A DNA stretch of 64,000 bases, from NCBI GenBank assembly GCA_963837395.1, contig CAWINI010000003.1, positions 558,001 to 622,000 of the forward strand, read 5' to 3'. The notes under the pieces were generated by a model. The model did no database searches. It was not told the DNA's origin and worked only from the letters and a program-made list of their open reading frames with translations. Of this stretch, positions 25,322 through 33,401 are shown in pieces. The DNA is from CAVZQN01 sp963837395. Its GTDB lineage: Bacteria > Acidobacteriota > HRBIN11 > JAKEFK01. The stretch's first letter is position 1. Each line of letters begins with the position of its first letter. The translations under genes were made by a program, and so were the position numbers.

Positions 25322-26401
25322 ATGAAAAAAATACTGTTGTTGTTGATCACTCTTTTTCCTGTTGTACTTTTTGCTGAACCTTACATCGCAATTCGCGAAG
25401 GATTAAAGTGTAGTGCATGTCATGTGAACCGAACCGGAGGCGGTAAGCGAACTCAAATGGGAACCGGTTATGGCACACAGGCTTTGCCGTGGAATAAAAT
25501 TGATTTGAATGAAAAGAAAATTCCACATTACTGGTCAGTTTTGAATGATCTATTATCCGTTGGTGGCGATTTCCGTTTCTTAAATCAGACTACCTTCATT
25601 AAAGACGATACCGCGAATACCTTTCAAACCGACAAAGGGAACTTGTATCTTCAAGTCAAAGCGTTGCCGGATATTTTGTCGCTGTACGTAGATGAACGAG
25701 TTGCACCGGGAGGGGTTCAGAGTCGCGAAATTTTTGGAATGCTTGAAGCTATGCCAGCTCATGGCTGGATTAAAGCAGGTAAATTTATTTTGCCGTACGG
25801 AATCAGACTGGAAGATGATCGTTCTTTTATTCGTGAAGTTACTGGATTTACTTTTGACAATCCCGATGCCGGAGTTGAAGTGGGATTTGAACCTGGATCT
25901 TTTAGCATTGTTACTTCAGTTACCAATGGAACATCCGGTGCAAACGATAACAATGCATCTAAGCAATTCGTAGGCTCGTTCTCTTACGTTAGGGATTCAT
26001 TCCGGGCCGGCGTTTCTGGATCATATAATCCTTCGGATGCAGGCGATCGAACGAGCGGAGGTTTGTGGGGCGGATTTAGATTCCATTCAGCTGTTTTGTT
26101 AGGTGAAGTGGACTTGATCAATGATCAAATTCCAGGAGCAAGTGATCGGGAGCGTTTTGTCTCCCATGCTGAAATTGATTACCTCATTACAGATGGTTGG
26201 AATATCAAAGCGGCTTATGAATTTTATGATCCTGATCGCGACATTGATGAAAATGAACGCGATCGAGTTGTAATCGGAGTTGAGCCATTTATAGTTCCTT
26301 TTTTGCAATTGGGTGTTTATTACACGTTTAATCAAAGTATTCCTCAAAACATTTTACAAAATGCCGATGAACTTACATTTCGCATCCATGTTTATTTTTA
26401 A
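25322..26401 (+). CDS. Outer-membrane porin-like protein with N-terminal c-heme motif
   Basis: A signal peptide (KKILLLLITLFPVVLFA) starts this 359-residue protein. A short N-terminal c-heme module CSACHVNRTGGG (near residue 31) follows, and then a long beta-barrel-like region ending in an aromatic residue (VYF), typical of outer-membrane barrels. Alternating polar/aromatic strands are visible, for example YEFYDPDRDIDENERD. The heme motif fused to a barrel is reminiscent of outer-membrane cytochrome conduits and links it to the upstream heme lipoprotein. The next gene begins inside its last codons. Confidence 0.75.
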   Translation: MKKILLLLITLFPVVLFAEPYIAIREGLKCSACHVNRTGGGKRTQMGTGYGTQALPWNKIDLNEKKIPHYWSVLNDLLSVGGDFRFLNQTTFIKDDTANTFQTDKGNLYLQVKALPDILSLYVDERVAPGGVQSREIFGMLEAMPAHGWIKAGKFILPYGIRLEDDRSFIREVTGFTFDNPDAGVEVGFEPGSFSIVTSVTNGTSGANDNNASKQFVGSFSYVRDSFRAGVSGSYNPSDAGDRTSGGLWGGFRFHSAVLLGEVDLINDQIPGASDRERFVSHAEIDYLITDGWNIKAAYEFYDPDRDIDENERDRVVIGVEPFIVPFLQLGVYYTFNQSIPQNILQNADELTFRIHVYF

Positions 26402-28253
26402 CCGCAGAGTTCACAAAATTCTGCTGTTTATACTTTATGTGTTATGGGCAACGACACCGTCTGCTCAAACAGATTTACTCAGCTCACCATTCAAAGTTTC
26501 CGATGTAATGATCCCGATGAGAGATGGTGTGAAGCTGCATACAAAAATTTACGTCCCAAATGATCAAAGCGAGCCGCTCCCATTTATCATTTTGCGCACT
26601 CCTTATGGGGCTGATGATATAGCTGATCGATTTGCTAATTATCTGAAGCCTTTAGCCGATGAGGGATACATTTTCGTATTTCAAGATTTGCGTGGAAAGT
26701 TTGGGTCTGAAGGTGTTTTTGTGATGCAACGTCCGGCACGAACACCGGGAGATACAAAAACTCTGGATGAAGGCACAGACACCTACGATTCAATCGATTG
26801 GCTTTTGAAAAACGTTCCTAAAAATAATGGACGCGCCGGAATGTTAGGCGTTTCATATCTTGGCTGGACCACAATCATGGGAGCGCTAGAACCGCATCCG
26901 GCACTGAAAGCAATCTCGCCGCAAGCATCACCTTCAGACATGTGGCTTGGCGATGATTTTCATCATAACGGCGCATTCCGATTGAGTTATGGTTTTGAAT
27001 ATGCCTACGAATTAGAAAGCGGCAAGGAATTAAAGCAATTTGATTTCGGGAAATTCGATACCTACAGCTGGTACCTTGCGCTTGGTCCCTTAACGAATGT
27101 GAATGAAAAATATTTTCACGGGAAAATAAATACCTGGAATGATTTCGTTCAGCATCCTGATTACGATGAGTTCTGGAAGAAGCAAACTATGATTCCGCAT
27201 ATTCACGATGTAAAAATTCCAACGTTGAATGTAGCAGGCTGGTGGGATCAAGAAGATTTTTATGGACCGGTCCAGATCTACAATGCTTTAGAAAAACATG
27301 ATGACAAGGGATTGAATTACCTTGTTGTTGGGCCATGGAATCACGGAGGATGGGGACGCGATGCTGGCGATAAACTCGGGCCAATTCCATTTGATAGCTC
27401 CACTGCAAAATATTTTCGTTATGAAGTCCAGGCGAAGTGGTTTGCATATTTCTTGAAAGACAAAGGCAAGTTGGATTTTCCTGAAGCTCTTACTTTCGAA
27501 GCAGGATCAAATCAATGGCGCAGATGGAATTCATGGCCGCCGAAATCTGAAATCCAGGAACGCAAACTTTATTTTGATGCAAATAACACATTGAGTTTTG
27601 ATCAACCGAAAGCATCTGATGCTTTTGATTCCTATGACTCTGATCCATTTCACCCTGTTCCATATAGACATCGCCCGATTCAAACAACTTATTTCCCGGC
27701 AGGTTCACAATGGCCAACTTGGCTAGTTGAAGATCAACGGTTTGTTGATGACCGTCCGGATGTTCTTACACTGGCAACGCCTCCATTGAAAAACGATGTA
27801 ACAATCGCCGGCGAAGTTGTTGCACACTTGTTCGCATCAACAACCGGAACGGATGCTGACTGGATTGTGAAGCTGATTGATGTTTATCCGGAATATTATC
27901 CGGAGAATTGGAATCTGGCTGGTTATCAACTCATGGTTTCGAATGAAGTATTTCGCGGGCGCTATCGAAATAGTTTTGAAAAACCGGAACCGATCAAAGC
28001 AAATGAAGTACAAGAATATGCTTACAGCCTGCATACCCAAAACTACAGCTTTCTGAAAAATCATCGAATTATGGTTCAAGTTCAAAGTACATGGTTTCCT
28101 TTGATTGACCGAAATCCGCAAACGTTTGTTCCAAATATTTTCAATGCAAAGACGGACGATTTCAAAATCAGGAATCACCGAATTTATCGTTCCGCAAAAT
28201 ATCCTTCGCATGTTTCACTGCCTGTAGTGAAACAAGATGCGAGCACAAAGTAG
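26388..28253 (+). CDS. Exported CocE/NonD family hydrolase (X-Pro dipeptidyl-peptidase type)
   Basis: An alpha/beta hydrolase of 621 residues. The nucleophile motif GVSYLGWT has its serine near residue 156. The C-terminal galactose-binding/jelly-roll domain includes DADWIVKLIDVYPE. The frame is open from 26313, but the ATG at 26388 places a clean signal peptide (KILLFILYVLWATTPSAQ) at the N-terminus and overlaps the porin gene by only 14 bases, so it is preferred. Members cleave acyl or prolyl esters and peptides (cocaine esterase, glutaryl-acylase); the substrate here is unknown. Confidence 0.85.
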   Translation: MFIFNRRVHKILLFILYVLWATTPSAQTDLLSSPFKVSDVMIPMRDGVKLHTKIYVPNDQSEPLPFIILRTPYGADDIADRFANYLKPLADEGYIFVFQDLRGKFGSEGVFVMQRPARTPGDTKTLDEGTDTYDSIDWLLKNVPKNNGRAGMLGVSYLGWTTIMGALEPHPALKAISPQASPSDMWLGDDFHHNGAFRLSYGFEYAYELESGKELKQFDFGKFDTYSWYLALGPLTNVNEKYFHGKINTWNDFVQHPDYDEFWKKQTMIPHIHDVKIPTLNVAGWWDQEDFYGPVQIYNALEKHDDKGLNYLVVGPWNHGGWGRDAGDKLGPIPFDSSTAKYFRYEVQAKWFAYFLKDKGKLDFPEALTFEAGSNQWRRWNSWPPKSEIQERKLYFDANNTLSFDQPKASDAFDSYDSDPFHPVPYRHRPIQTTYFPAGSQWPTWLVEDQRFVDDRPDVLTLATPPLKNDVTIAGEVVAHLFASTTGTDADWIVKLIDVYPEYYPENWNLAGYQLMVSNEVFRGRYRNSFEKPEPIKANEVQEYAYSLHTQNYSFLKNHRIMVQVQSTWFPLIDRNPQTFVPNIFNAKTDDFKIRNHRIYRSAKYPSHVSLPVVKQDASTK

Positions 28254-28304
28254 TTTCATGACCACGAATAGTCAAACAGAAATAACGAAAATGGGCGTTT
28301 CCGT

Positions 28305-28399
28305 CTCCCCCTTATGAAGGGGGAGATTAAAGAGGGGGTTGTAGATTTCATAATGTATCCAACCACCCCCTTGTCCCCCTCCTTCATAAGGAGGGGGAA
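28305..28399. repeat. CCCCCTTATGAAGG multi-stem element, copy 1
   Basis: The spacer 28254-28557 (about 300 bp) has no gene. Its main feature is a structured repeat: the near-palindrome CTCCCCCTTATGAAGGGGGA, then AGAGGGGGTTG answered by CAACCACCCCC, and a terminal palindrome CCCCCTCCTTCATAAGGAGG. A second copy with about 85% identity by eye lies at 63901-63993 in the same orientation. Compact three-stem elements like this are scattered in many bacterial genomes; no transposase is encoded. Confidence 0.75.
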
Positions 28400-28527
28400 C
28401 TTCATCGATCACACTTTTCAAAGCAGACACAATGACACTAAGAGCCACCAAATGATTCTTATCGTTTTGTGGAACCTCGAGCCTTGGTGTCCTTGTGATG
28501 AATCTCAATCATCGTCATGAGCCGTTC

Positions 28528-28536
28528 TGATATAAT
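28528..28536 (+). promoter_or_regulatory. Extended -10 promoter
   Basis: TGATATAAT (TGn plus TATAAT) is followed 11 bases later by a strong ribosome-binding region GGAGGGAGGA (28548-28556) and the ATG at 28558. The same phrase TCTGATATAAT precedes the gene at 30556, which supports a real sigma70-type promoter of this organism. Confidence 0.6.
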
Positions 28537-28557
28537 TCCTGGGGTCGGAGGGAGGAC

Positions 28558-29657
28558 ATGTTTCGAAAACTTTTTGTTTTCCTTGTCGCTTTGATTTGTG
28601 CGCCCGCCTTTGTTCATGCCTGGCATGTGAATACCCATCTTCAAATGACTCGCGATGCAATTTCGTTGATGCCGCCTGAATTCAAGAAATCGTTTACGGA
28701 GCATCAAAAATATGTGGAAACGGGCATTAAAGATCCGGATGAAGTTTTGAGAGATTGGCAAAATCATTATTACATCCCGCCAAACCGGAAGGTGGAGCGA
28801 TTGATCGCATTGAAAAATTGGCTCAAGTGATTCAAATGAAGTTCCAGAACTCTACTTCAACCGATGTCAGTAAACAGTTGTGCCAGCTTGCGCATTACAT
28901 CGCGGATTTGTGGGAGCCTGAATCTATGATCAAACAAAATACTGGCAGCGATGCAATGTTTGTAAATGATAATGATCTGATTGTTTTTTACGAAGGCTAC
29001 AGCGAACCAATTTCGAACCTGCGAGATTATTTTGTGCATCGCGCGGATTGGCGATGGCGTTTGGAAAATTCCAATCACATCTCCACGCTTCTTTACAATG
29101 AAGCAGTAAACGATATTGCTCGAACATGGCTTACACTATGGCAACAAAGTGGACACAAAATCGATGCACAACCAACAGCGATGATTCATCACAAAGCAGG
29201 CAACCTGAATGTTAATTATGAGAGAACGTTGTTGGATGAAGGCGTTTCGTGGAATCAATGGTACATCCCGGCGGGCAATCCTATCGACGAAGCAAAAGCT
29301 CGCATTGATGAGATGGCGCGATTGAATGAAACTGTAAACCCCAGTGATGATGCATTGGCCACACGCGCAAAAATGCGAAACGAACAACAGATGATGGAAA
29401 AAACGAATCCTAAAGCTCCATTCACAATGCTAGAAACATCTCTAAAAAAATATACCGACAGTACGTACTTGATTGCGCGGGTTCAAAATCTCAGTAATTC
29501 GGACATCCCAGCAATTTCATTTATGTATCCCGGAATAAAAGGTCCTTTCGCAATGGTGGAAAATTTGAAAGCCGGCGGAGTCGCCAAGATCGAAGCTAAG
29601 TTACCAGCTGATGCAACGAAGCAAAACGTGCAAATTATTTTTGCATCTAGCCAATAG
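28558..29657 (+). CDS. Zinc-dependent phospholipase C-like protein, frameshifted
   Basis: Two frames together encode one protein of about 366 residues. The first half has a signal peptide (FRKLFVFLVALICAPAFVHA), immediately followed by the mature N-terminal tryptophan and the metal-binding motif AWHVNTHLQMTRDAI, as in zinc phospholipase C and S1/P1 nucleases. The second half continues with LAHYIADLWEP, the histidine/aspartate zinc site. A missing C near 28785 (AAACCGG) would merge them, reading NPEGGAIDRIEK across the joint. Both halves look conserved, so sequencing error is likelier than a dead gene. The product would act outside the cytoplasm on phospholipid or nucleic acid. Confidence 0.75.
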
Positions 29658-29680
29658 AAATTCACCACAAAGGCACAAAG

Positions 29681-30403
29681 TTAATTATCTTCCGCTTCTC
29701 CGGTCATGGGAACGAAGCGTACTGGAATTATTTTTTCGCGTTCAACTCCTGATGGCGTTTTTGTGATCACTTCTAGTTCCTGGTAGTACTCACCAACGGG
29801 AATCACCATCCGACCTCCAACTTTAAGCTGATCAATCAACGGTTGCGGCACATGATCGGGTGCTGCTGTCACAAGAATTGCGTCAAAAGGCGCAGCTTCA
29901 GGCCAACCCTTATAACCATCACCGATTCGAACATGGATATTTTCATATCCCTGTTTTTTTAACAGATCTTTGGCGCGCAATCCTAACGATTCGATGATTT
30001 CAATCGAATAAACTTCTTTTGCAACTTCACCAAGAATTGCAGCTTGATATCCTGAGCCTGTGCCAATTTCAAGAACTTTCGAGTCTGCGCCGAGCTGTCC
30101 AAGTTCAGTCATGATCGCAACAATATAAGGCTGTGATATGGTCTGCCCTTCTCCGATCGATAACGGACCATCATCATAAGCATGACGCTCATCACCGGGA
30201 AGGACGAATTGATGCCGTTCTACTTTATTCATTGCTTCCAGAACTAGGGGATCTTTTACACCACGTGCAATGATCTGACGATTCACCATTTCCTGACGCA
30301 TCTTGCGAAGTTCCTCCGAAGAAATTGCCGGCCCTGATTTGTCTTGATTTCCGGAACATGCAAAAGTCATAGCAATGAAAACAATGGCAGTTACAAGAGA
30401 CAT
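29681..30403 (-). CDS. pcm: Exported protein-L-isoaspartate O-methyltransferase
   Basis: The protein (240 residues) has an N-terminal lipoprotein-like signal (FIAMTFACSG), which is unusual for a repair methyltransferase. The PCMT core follows with DDGPLSIGEGQTISQPYIVA and the SAM-binding motif VLEIGTGSGYQAAILG. The C-terminal ILVTAAPDHVPQPLI is typical. The enzyme methylates isoaspartyl residues in damaged proteins, normally in the cytoplasm; the signal implies periplasmic or membrane-bound repair, though SAM supply there is a puzzle. It is transcribed alone and flanked by repeats. Confidence 0.92.
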   Translation of the reverse strand: MSLVTAIVFIAMTFACSGNQDKSGPAISSEELRKMRQEMVNRQIIARGVKDPLVLEAMNKVERHQFVLPGDERHAYDDGPLSIGEGQTISQPYIVAIMTELGQLGADSKVLEIGTGSGYQAAILGEVAKEVYSIEIIESLGLRAKDLLKKQGYENIHVRIGDGYKGWPEAAPFDAILVTAAPDHVPQPLIDQLKVGGRMVIPVGEYYQELEVITKTPSGVEREKIIPVRFVPMTGEAEDN

Positions 30404-30449
30404 CCTGTTCTGAGGGTAATATCGGCAGAAAATGATGTCAAATATGATT

Positions 30450-30524
30450 GCGGGCTAGAAGCCCGCGGCCCGTAATGCGGGCGTGACGCCCGCGCTCCAT
30501 AATGCAGGCTAGAGGCCCGCGCTC
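30450..30524. repeat. Modular covarying hairpin repeat, three units
   Basis: Read on the minus strand this contains three units of about 27 nt, each a small hairpin followed by a conserved CATTA-type linker. The stems are GCGGGC-TTCTA-GCCCGC, GCGGGC-GTCAC-GCCCGC and GCGGGC-CTCTA-GCCTGC. The linkers GGAGCGC and GGGCCGC recur at 40024, 50807 and 54711 with different stems. It sits between pcm and the polysaccharide deacetylase promoter. Confidence 0.7.
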
Positions 30525-30527
30525 ATC

Positions 30528-30536
30528 TGATATAAT
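30528..30536 (+). promoter_or_regulatory. Extended -10 promoter
   Basis: TGATATAAT lies 19 bases upstream of the ATG at 30556, giving a short leader, and GGGG sits directly before the ATG. The hexamer and its TG extension are identical to those at 28528-28536. Confidence 0.6.
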
Positions 30537-30555
30537 CTCACCAGATAAGTTGGGG

Positions 30556-31953
30556 ATGAACGAACCAAAGTTTTGTTATAAGCATCCAGCAAGGATAGCG
30601 CGGCGGCGATGTTTCGAATGCGGACGCGCTTTGTGTCCTGATTGTCAAATCAGTCTGGATCATCATTTATTTTGCGGCGATCTTTGCCATCAAGCGTATT
30701 TGCAAAAGAACGCCACTCCTAAAGCCTCACGACCTTACTTCCGCTACGCAGCTTATGCCGCAATAGTTCTATTCGTTGGTGGTTTTATTTATTTCGGCTT
30801 ATTGGCTGATGCTTTTTATTCCGGTGGAAACGAGAAACAACAAGACAAATTGTCTGGCATGCAACCTTCGTTGCCTGTTGATGTTGAACCGGCTGATCAA
30901 AAAAAGGATGCTGTCACGATTACGCGTCCATTAAATGGAATGAAAAGTCCATCACAGTTTGTGGAAGTGGAAGGAGCCGCACCGGCAAATGCAGTTGTTG
31001 CTGTTTATCTTAACGGCTCATTGGTAGAAAGTACGATTGCGCGGGATGCAATTTACCATTTTCCAAAAGTAATGCTTACGAAACATGCCAATGTTTTACA
31101 AACGCGTTTTTATTCCGATGATGGATCTTCAAATTTTTCGCCGGCAATTATGGTGCTTTATCAGGATTCGCTGCAATCAGATAACACGGATTCGAAATTC
31201 TTCCAGAATTCGCCCGATAACATTTCACGCGGCAATCTAAATCGCAAAGAACTGGTGCTGACCTTTGATGGTGGAGGATCAGAATCCAACTCTGCGGAAG
31301 CAGTTCTTGCTGCGCTAAAAAAATTCAATATTCGCACAACGATCTTCTTGACCGGCGATTTCATTCAAAAATTTCCAGAGCTAACCCGTAGGATCGCCGC
31401 GGAACATGAAGTTGGAAATCATACTTTCAGTCATGAACACTTAACGACCTATGCCCAAGATTCGCAGCAAAAAACTGCACCTGAAATTACGCGGGAAGAA
31501 CTTCAGAATCAACTCCGCAAAACCGACGAACTTTTTCAAATGACTACCGGCAAACGGATGACTCCACTGTGGCGCGCACCTTACGGAGAGCATAATCTAG
31601 AGATTCGGCGTTGGGCAGCGGAATTAGGTTACATTCATGTTGCCTGGACTTCAGATCCGAAAACGCATCAAAACATGGATAGTTTAGATTGGGTACCAAA
31701 TGCAAGTTATAGCGGGTATTTTCCAGCAATGTTAATTAAAGATCGTATTCTCAGCTTTGGACACAATGAACCTGCTCAGGCCAATGGTGCAATTGTCCTG
31801 ATGCATCTTGGAAGTGAACGGGAAGCGGATGATCGCGTTGATAAATGGCTTCCTGAAATTATTCAGACCTTTCGTAATCGTGGATATGAATTTATTACCG
31901 CAAGTAAACTTGTAGACCGCCAGGATTTATTACCAAACATCGCAGCAAAATGA
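30556..31953 (+). CDS. Zinc-ribbon/B-box plus polysaccharide deacetylase protein
   Basis: This membrane protein has about 465 residues. A small zinc-binding N-terminus (CYKHPARIARRRCFECGRA with CPDC and CGDLC) is followed by one transmembrane segment (YAAIVLFVGGFIYFGLL). An Ig-like region and a NodB polysaccharide deacetylase domain follow, with TFDGGGSES (metal-binding aspartate position) and HTFSHEHL (HxxxH). The frame is open from 30502, but the ATG at 30556 is preceded by GGGG and follows the promoter, so it is used. Deacetylases act on chitin-like or peptidoglycan substrates outside; the cytoplasmic zinc module is unusual. Confidence 0.9.
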   Translation: MNEPKFCYKHPARIARRRCFECGRALCPDCQISLDHHLFCGDLCHQAYLQKNATPKASRPYFRYAAYAAIVLFVGGFIYFGLLADAFYSGGNEKQQDKLSGMQPSLPVDVEPADQKKDAVTITRPLNGMKSPSQFVEVEGAAPANAVVAVYLNGSLVESTIARDAIYHFPKVMLTKHANVLQTRFYSDDGSSNFSPAIMVLYQDSLQSDNTDSKFFQNSPDNISRGNLNRKELVLTFDGGGSESNSAEAVLAALKKFNIRTTIFLTGDFIQKFPELTRRIAAEHEVGNHTFSHEHLTTYAQDSQQKTAPEITREELQNQLRKTDELFQMTTGKRMTPLWRAPYGEHNLEIRRWAAELGYIHVAWTSDPKTHQNMDSLDWVPNASYSGYFPAMLIKDRILSFGHNEPAQANGAIVLMHLGSEREADDRVDKWLPEIIQTFRNRGYEFITASKLVDRQDLLPNIAAK

Positions 31954-33320
31954 TCGGAACAGAACAACCTCAGCAAATTAATCTGCAACCCGGGCAACGC
32001 TTTTTTTGTACGTGGCCGTGGGAATCAGTCACATTGATGTCGGATGGAACAATCGTTTGCGGTTGCGCAGATCCTTATAAGAAACGTCCGGCTGGAAATG
32101 CTTCGATCTTAACGATCGGCGAAATCTGGAATGGCCCGGTGTTTCGCGGACTTCGCGAAGGATTGCAGAACAACAATCCGGTCCTGTGCACGCATTGCAA
32201 CTTGATGGGAGTTGCATCCGATCCTGCAATCAAACTTCCTGACGGTACCACTTTGCCTTACATGCCGCAGCGGCTCTTTGTTGAGCCTTGCATCTCTTGC
32301 AACCTTTCCTGCTTAGAAGCATGCTGTAATCATGAAAATGGAATTCACTTCACGCGCAGCATCCGATTGTTGGATTTCAATACCTACACGAAAGTTATCG
32401 ATGAATTAGGGCCGGGACTTCAACGGATCGATTTCTTTAATTACGGCGAAAGTTTTATCCATCCGCGCGCGATCGAAATGATTGAATACGCGAAATCGCG
32501 TTACCCGCAGATTTATTTGTTCACAAGCACAAATGGCCTTCTGTTAAATACTGATGAAAAATTGCGAGCCCTCACAAAATCCGGAATCGATGAGATTACA
32601 TTTTCGATAGATGGAGCAAGACAGGATAGTTATGTTCGCTATCGCCGCGGTGGTGATTTCAATAAGTTGATGAAAATCCTGAAAAGATTTGTTGAGATCA
32701 AGCAAGAATTGAAGTCCGATACTCCGTTTATTAATTGGAGATACATTTTGTTCCGTTGGAATGATAGTGATGAAGAAATGAATCTTGCGCGGCGTATGGC
32801 AGCGGAGCTTGGAATCGATCGGCTTTGCTGGGAAATTACCGATCATCCGGAAAATTCTGCATCGGAGCGTTTTGTTGAAGGAAGTTCGGAATATGAATCG
32901 ATTAAACATGAAATCTGGAGCGCTCTTGGAAATGCGATTCACGGAAAAGCATTGAAAGCGGAAATACGTCCTGAGCAAGCTGCGTTGAAAGTAAAAGCAG
33001 GAAAACCATTTTCATCAAGCGCTGAAATTTTGAACGCGGGCGGCGCTTTGTGGAAAAATACTTCTGCTACAAATCGAAGGCACATTACATTGGGAATTTC
33101 ATTGTTAGATCGCAACCGCGCAATGATCAATCGAAATTTTGCGCGAGCCTTGCTTCCAAAGGCACTTCCGTCGGGAGAAGCGTTGCGATTGGATTTCCAG
33201 GTGCCGCCAGTTTCATCACCCGGGCAATATTGGCTAAAATTTGATATGGTATGTGAAGGCCTTGAATGGTTTGAGAGCTGCGGGAGCTCACCTTCATACG
33301 CCAAACTCCAGGTCCACTGA
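31950..33320 (+). CDS. Radical SAM protein with N-terminal SPASM-like domain
   Basis: A 456-residue protein in an unusual order. Residues 15-90 resemble a SPASM auxiliary-cluster module (FCTWPWESVTL, IVCGC, and VLCTHC at C80 and C83). The radical SAM core begins near residue 110 with cysteines in EPCISCNLSCLEACC, then FFNYGESFIHP and EITFSIDGAR. The core cysteines read CxxxCxxxC (C117, C121, C125), one residue longer than the usual CxxxCxxC. The C-terminal 110 residues form a beta-sandwich-like domain. The start overlaps the previous gene by four bases (ATGA). Substrate unknown; peptide or carbohydrate modification is possible. Confidence 0.8.
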   Translation: MIGTEQPQQINLQPGQRFFCTWPWESVTLMSDGTIVCGCADPYKKRPAGNASILTIGEIWNGPVFRGLREGLQNNNPVLCTHCNLMGVASDPAIKLPDGTTLPYMPQRLFVEPCISCNLSCLEACCNHENGIHFTRSIRLLDFNTYTKVIDELGPGLQRIDFFNYGESFIHPRAIEMIEYAKSRYPQIYLFTSTNGLLLNTDEKLRALTKSGIDEITFSIDGARQDSYVRYRRGGDFNKLMKILKRFVEIKQELKSDTPFINWRYILFRWNDSDEEMNLARRMAAELGIDRLCWEITDHPENSASERFVEGSSEYESIKHEIWSALGNAIHGKALKAEIRPEQAALKVKAGKPFSSSAEILNAGGALWKNTSATNRRHITLGISLLDRNRAMINRNFARALLPKALPSGEALRLDFQVPPVSSPGQYWLKFDMVCEGLEWFESCGSSPSYAKLQVH

Positions 33321-33401
33321 TAAAAATCTCGTGCAGATCCTTTCGGGCTTTGCGGTGAGATTTCTACCCACCGTTTGCCATGAACATTACGGAGGCAAAC
33401 G

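Noticed and set aside
28560..29657. Programmed ribosomal frameshift in the phospholipase C-like gene
   Set aside because: No slippery heptamer or downstream pseudoknot is evident, and several unrelated genes show the same one-base breaks.
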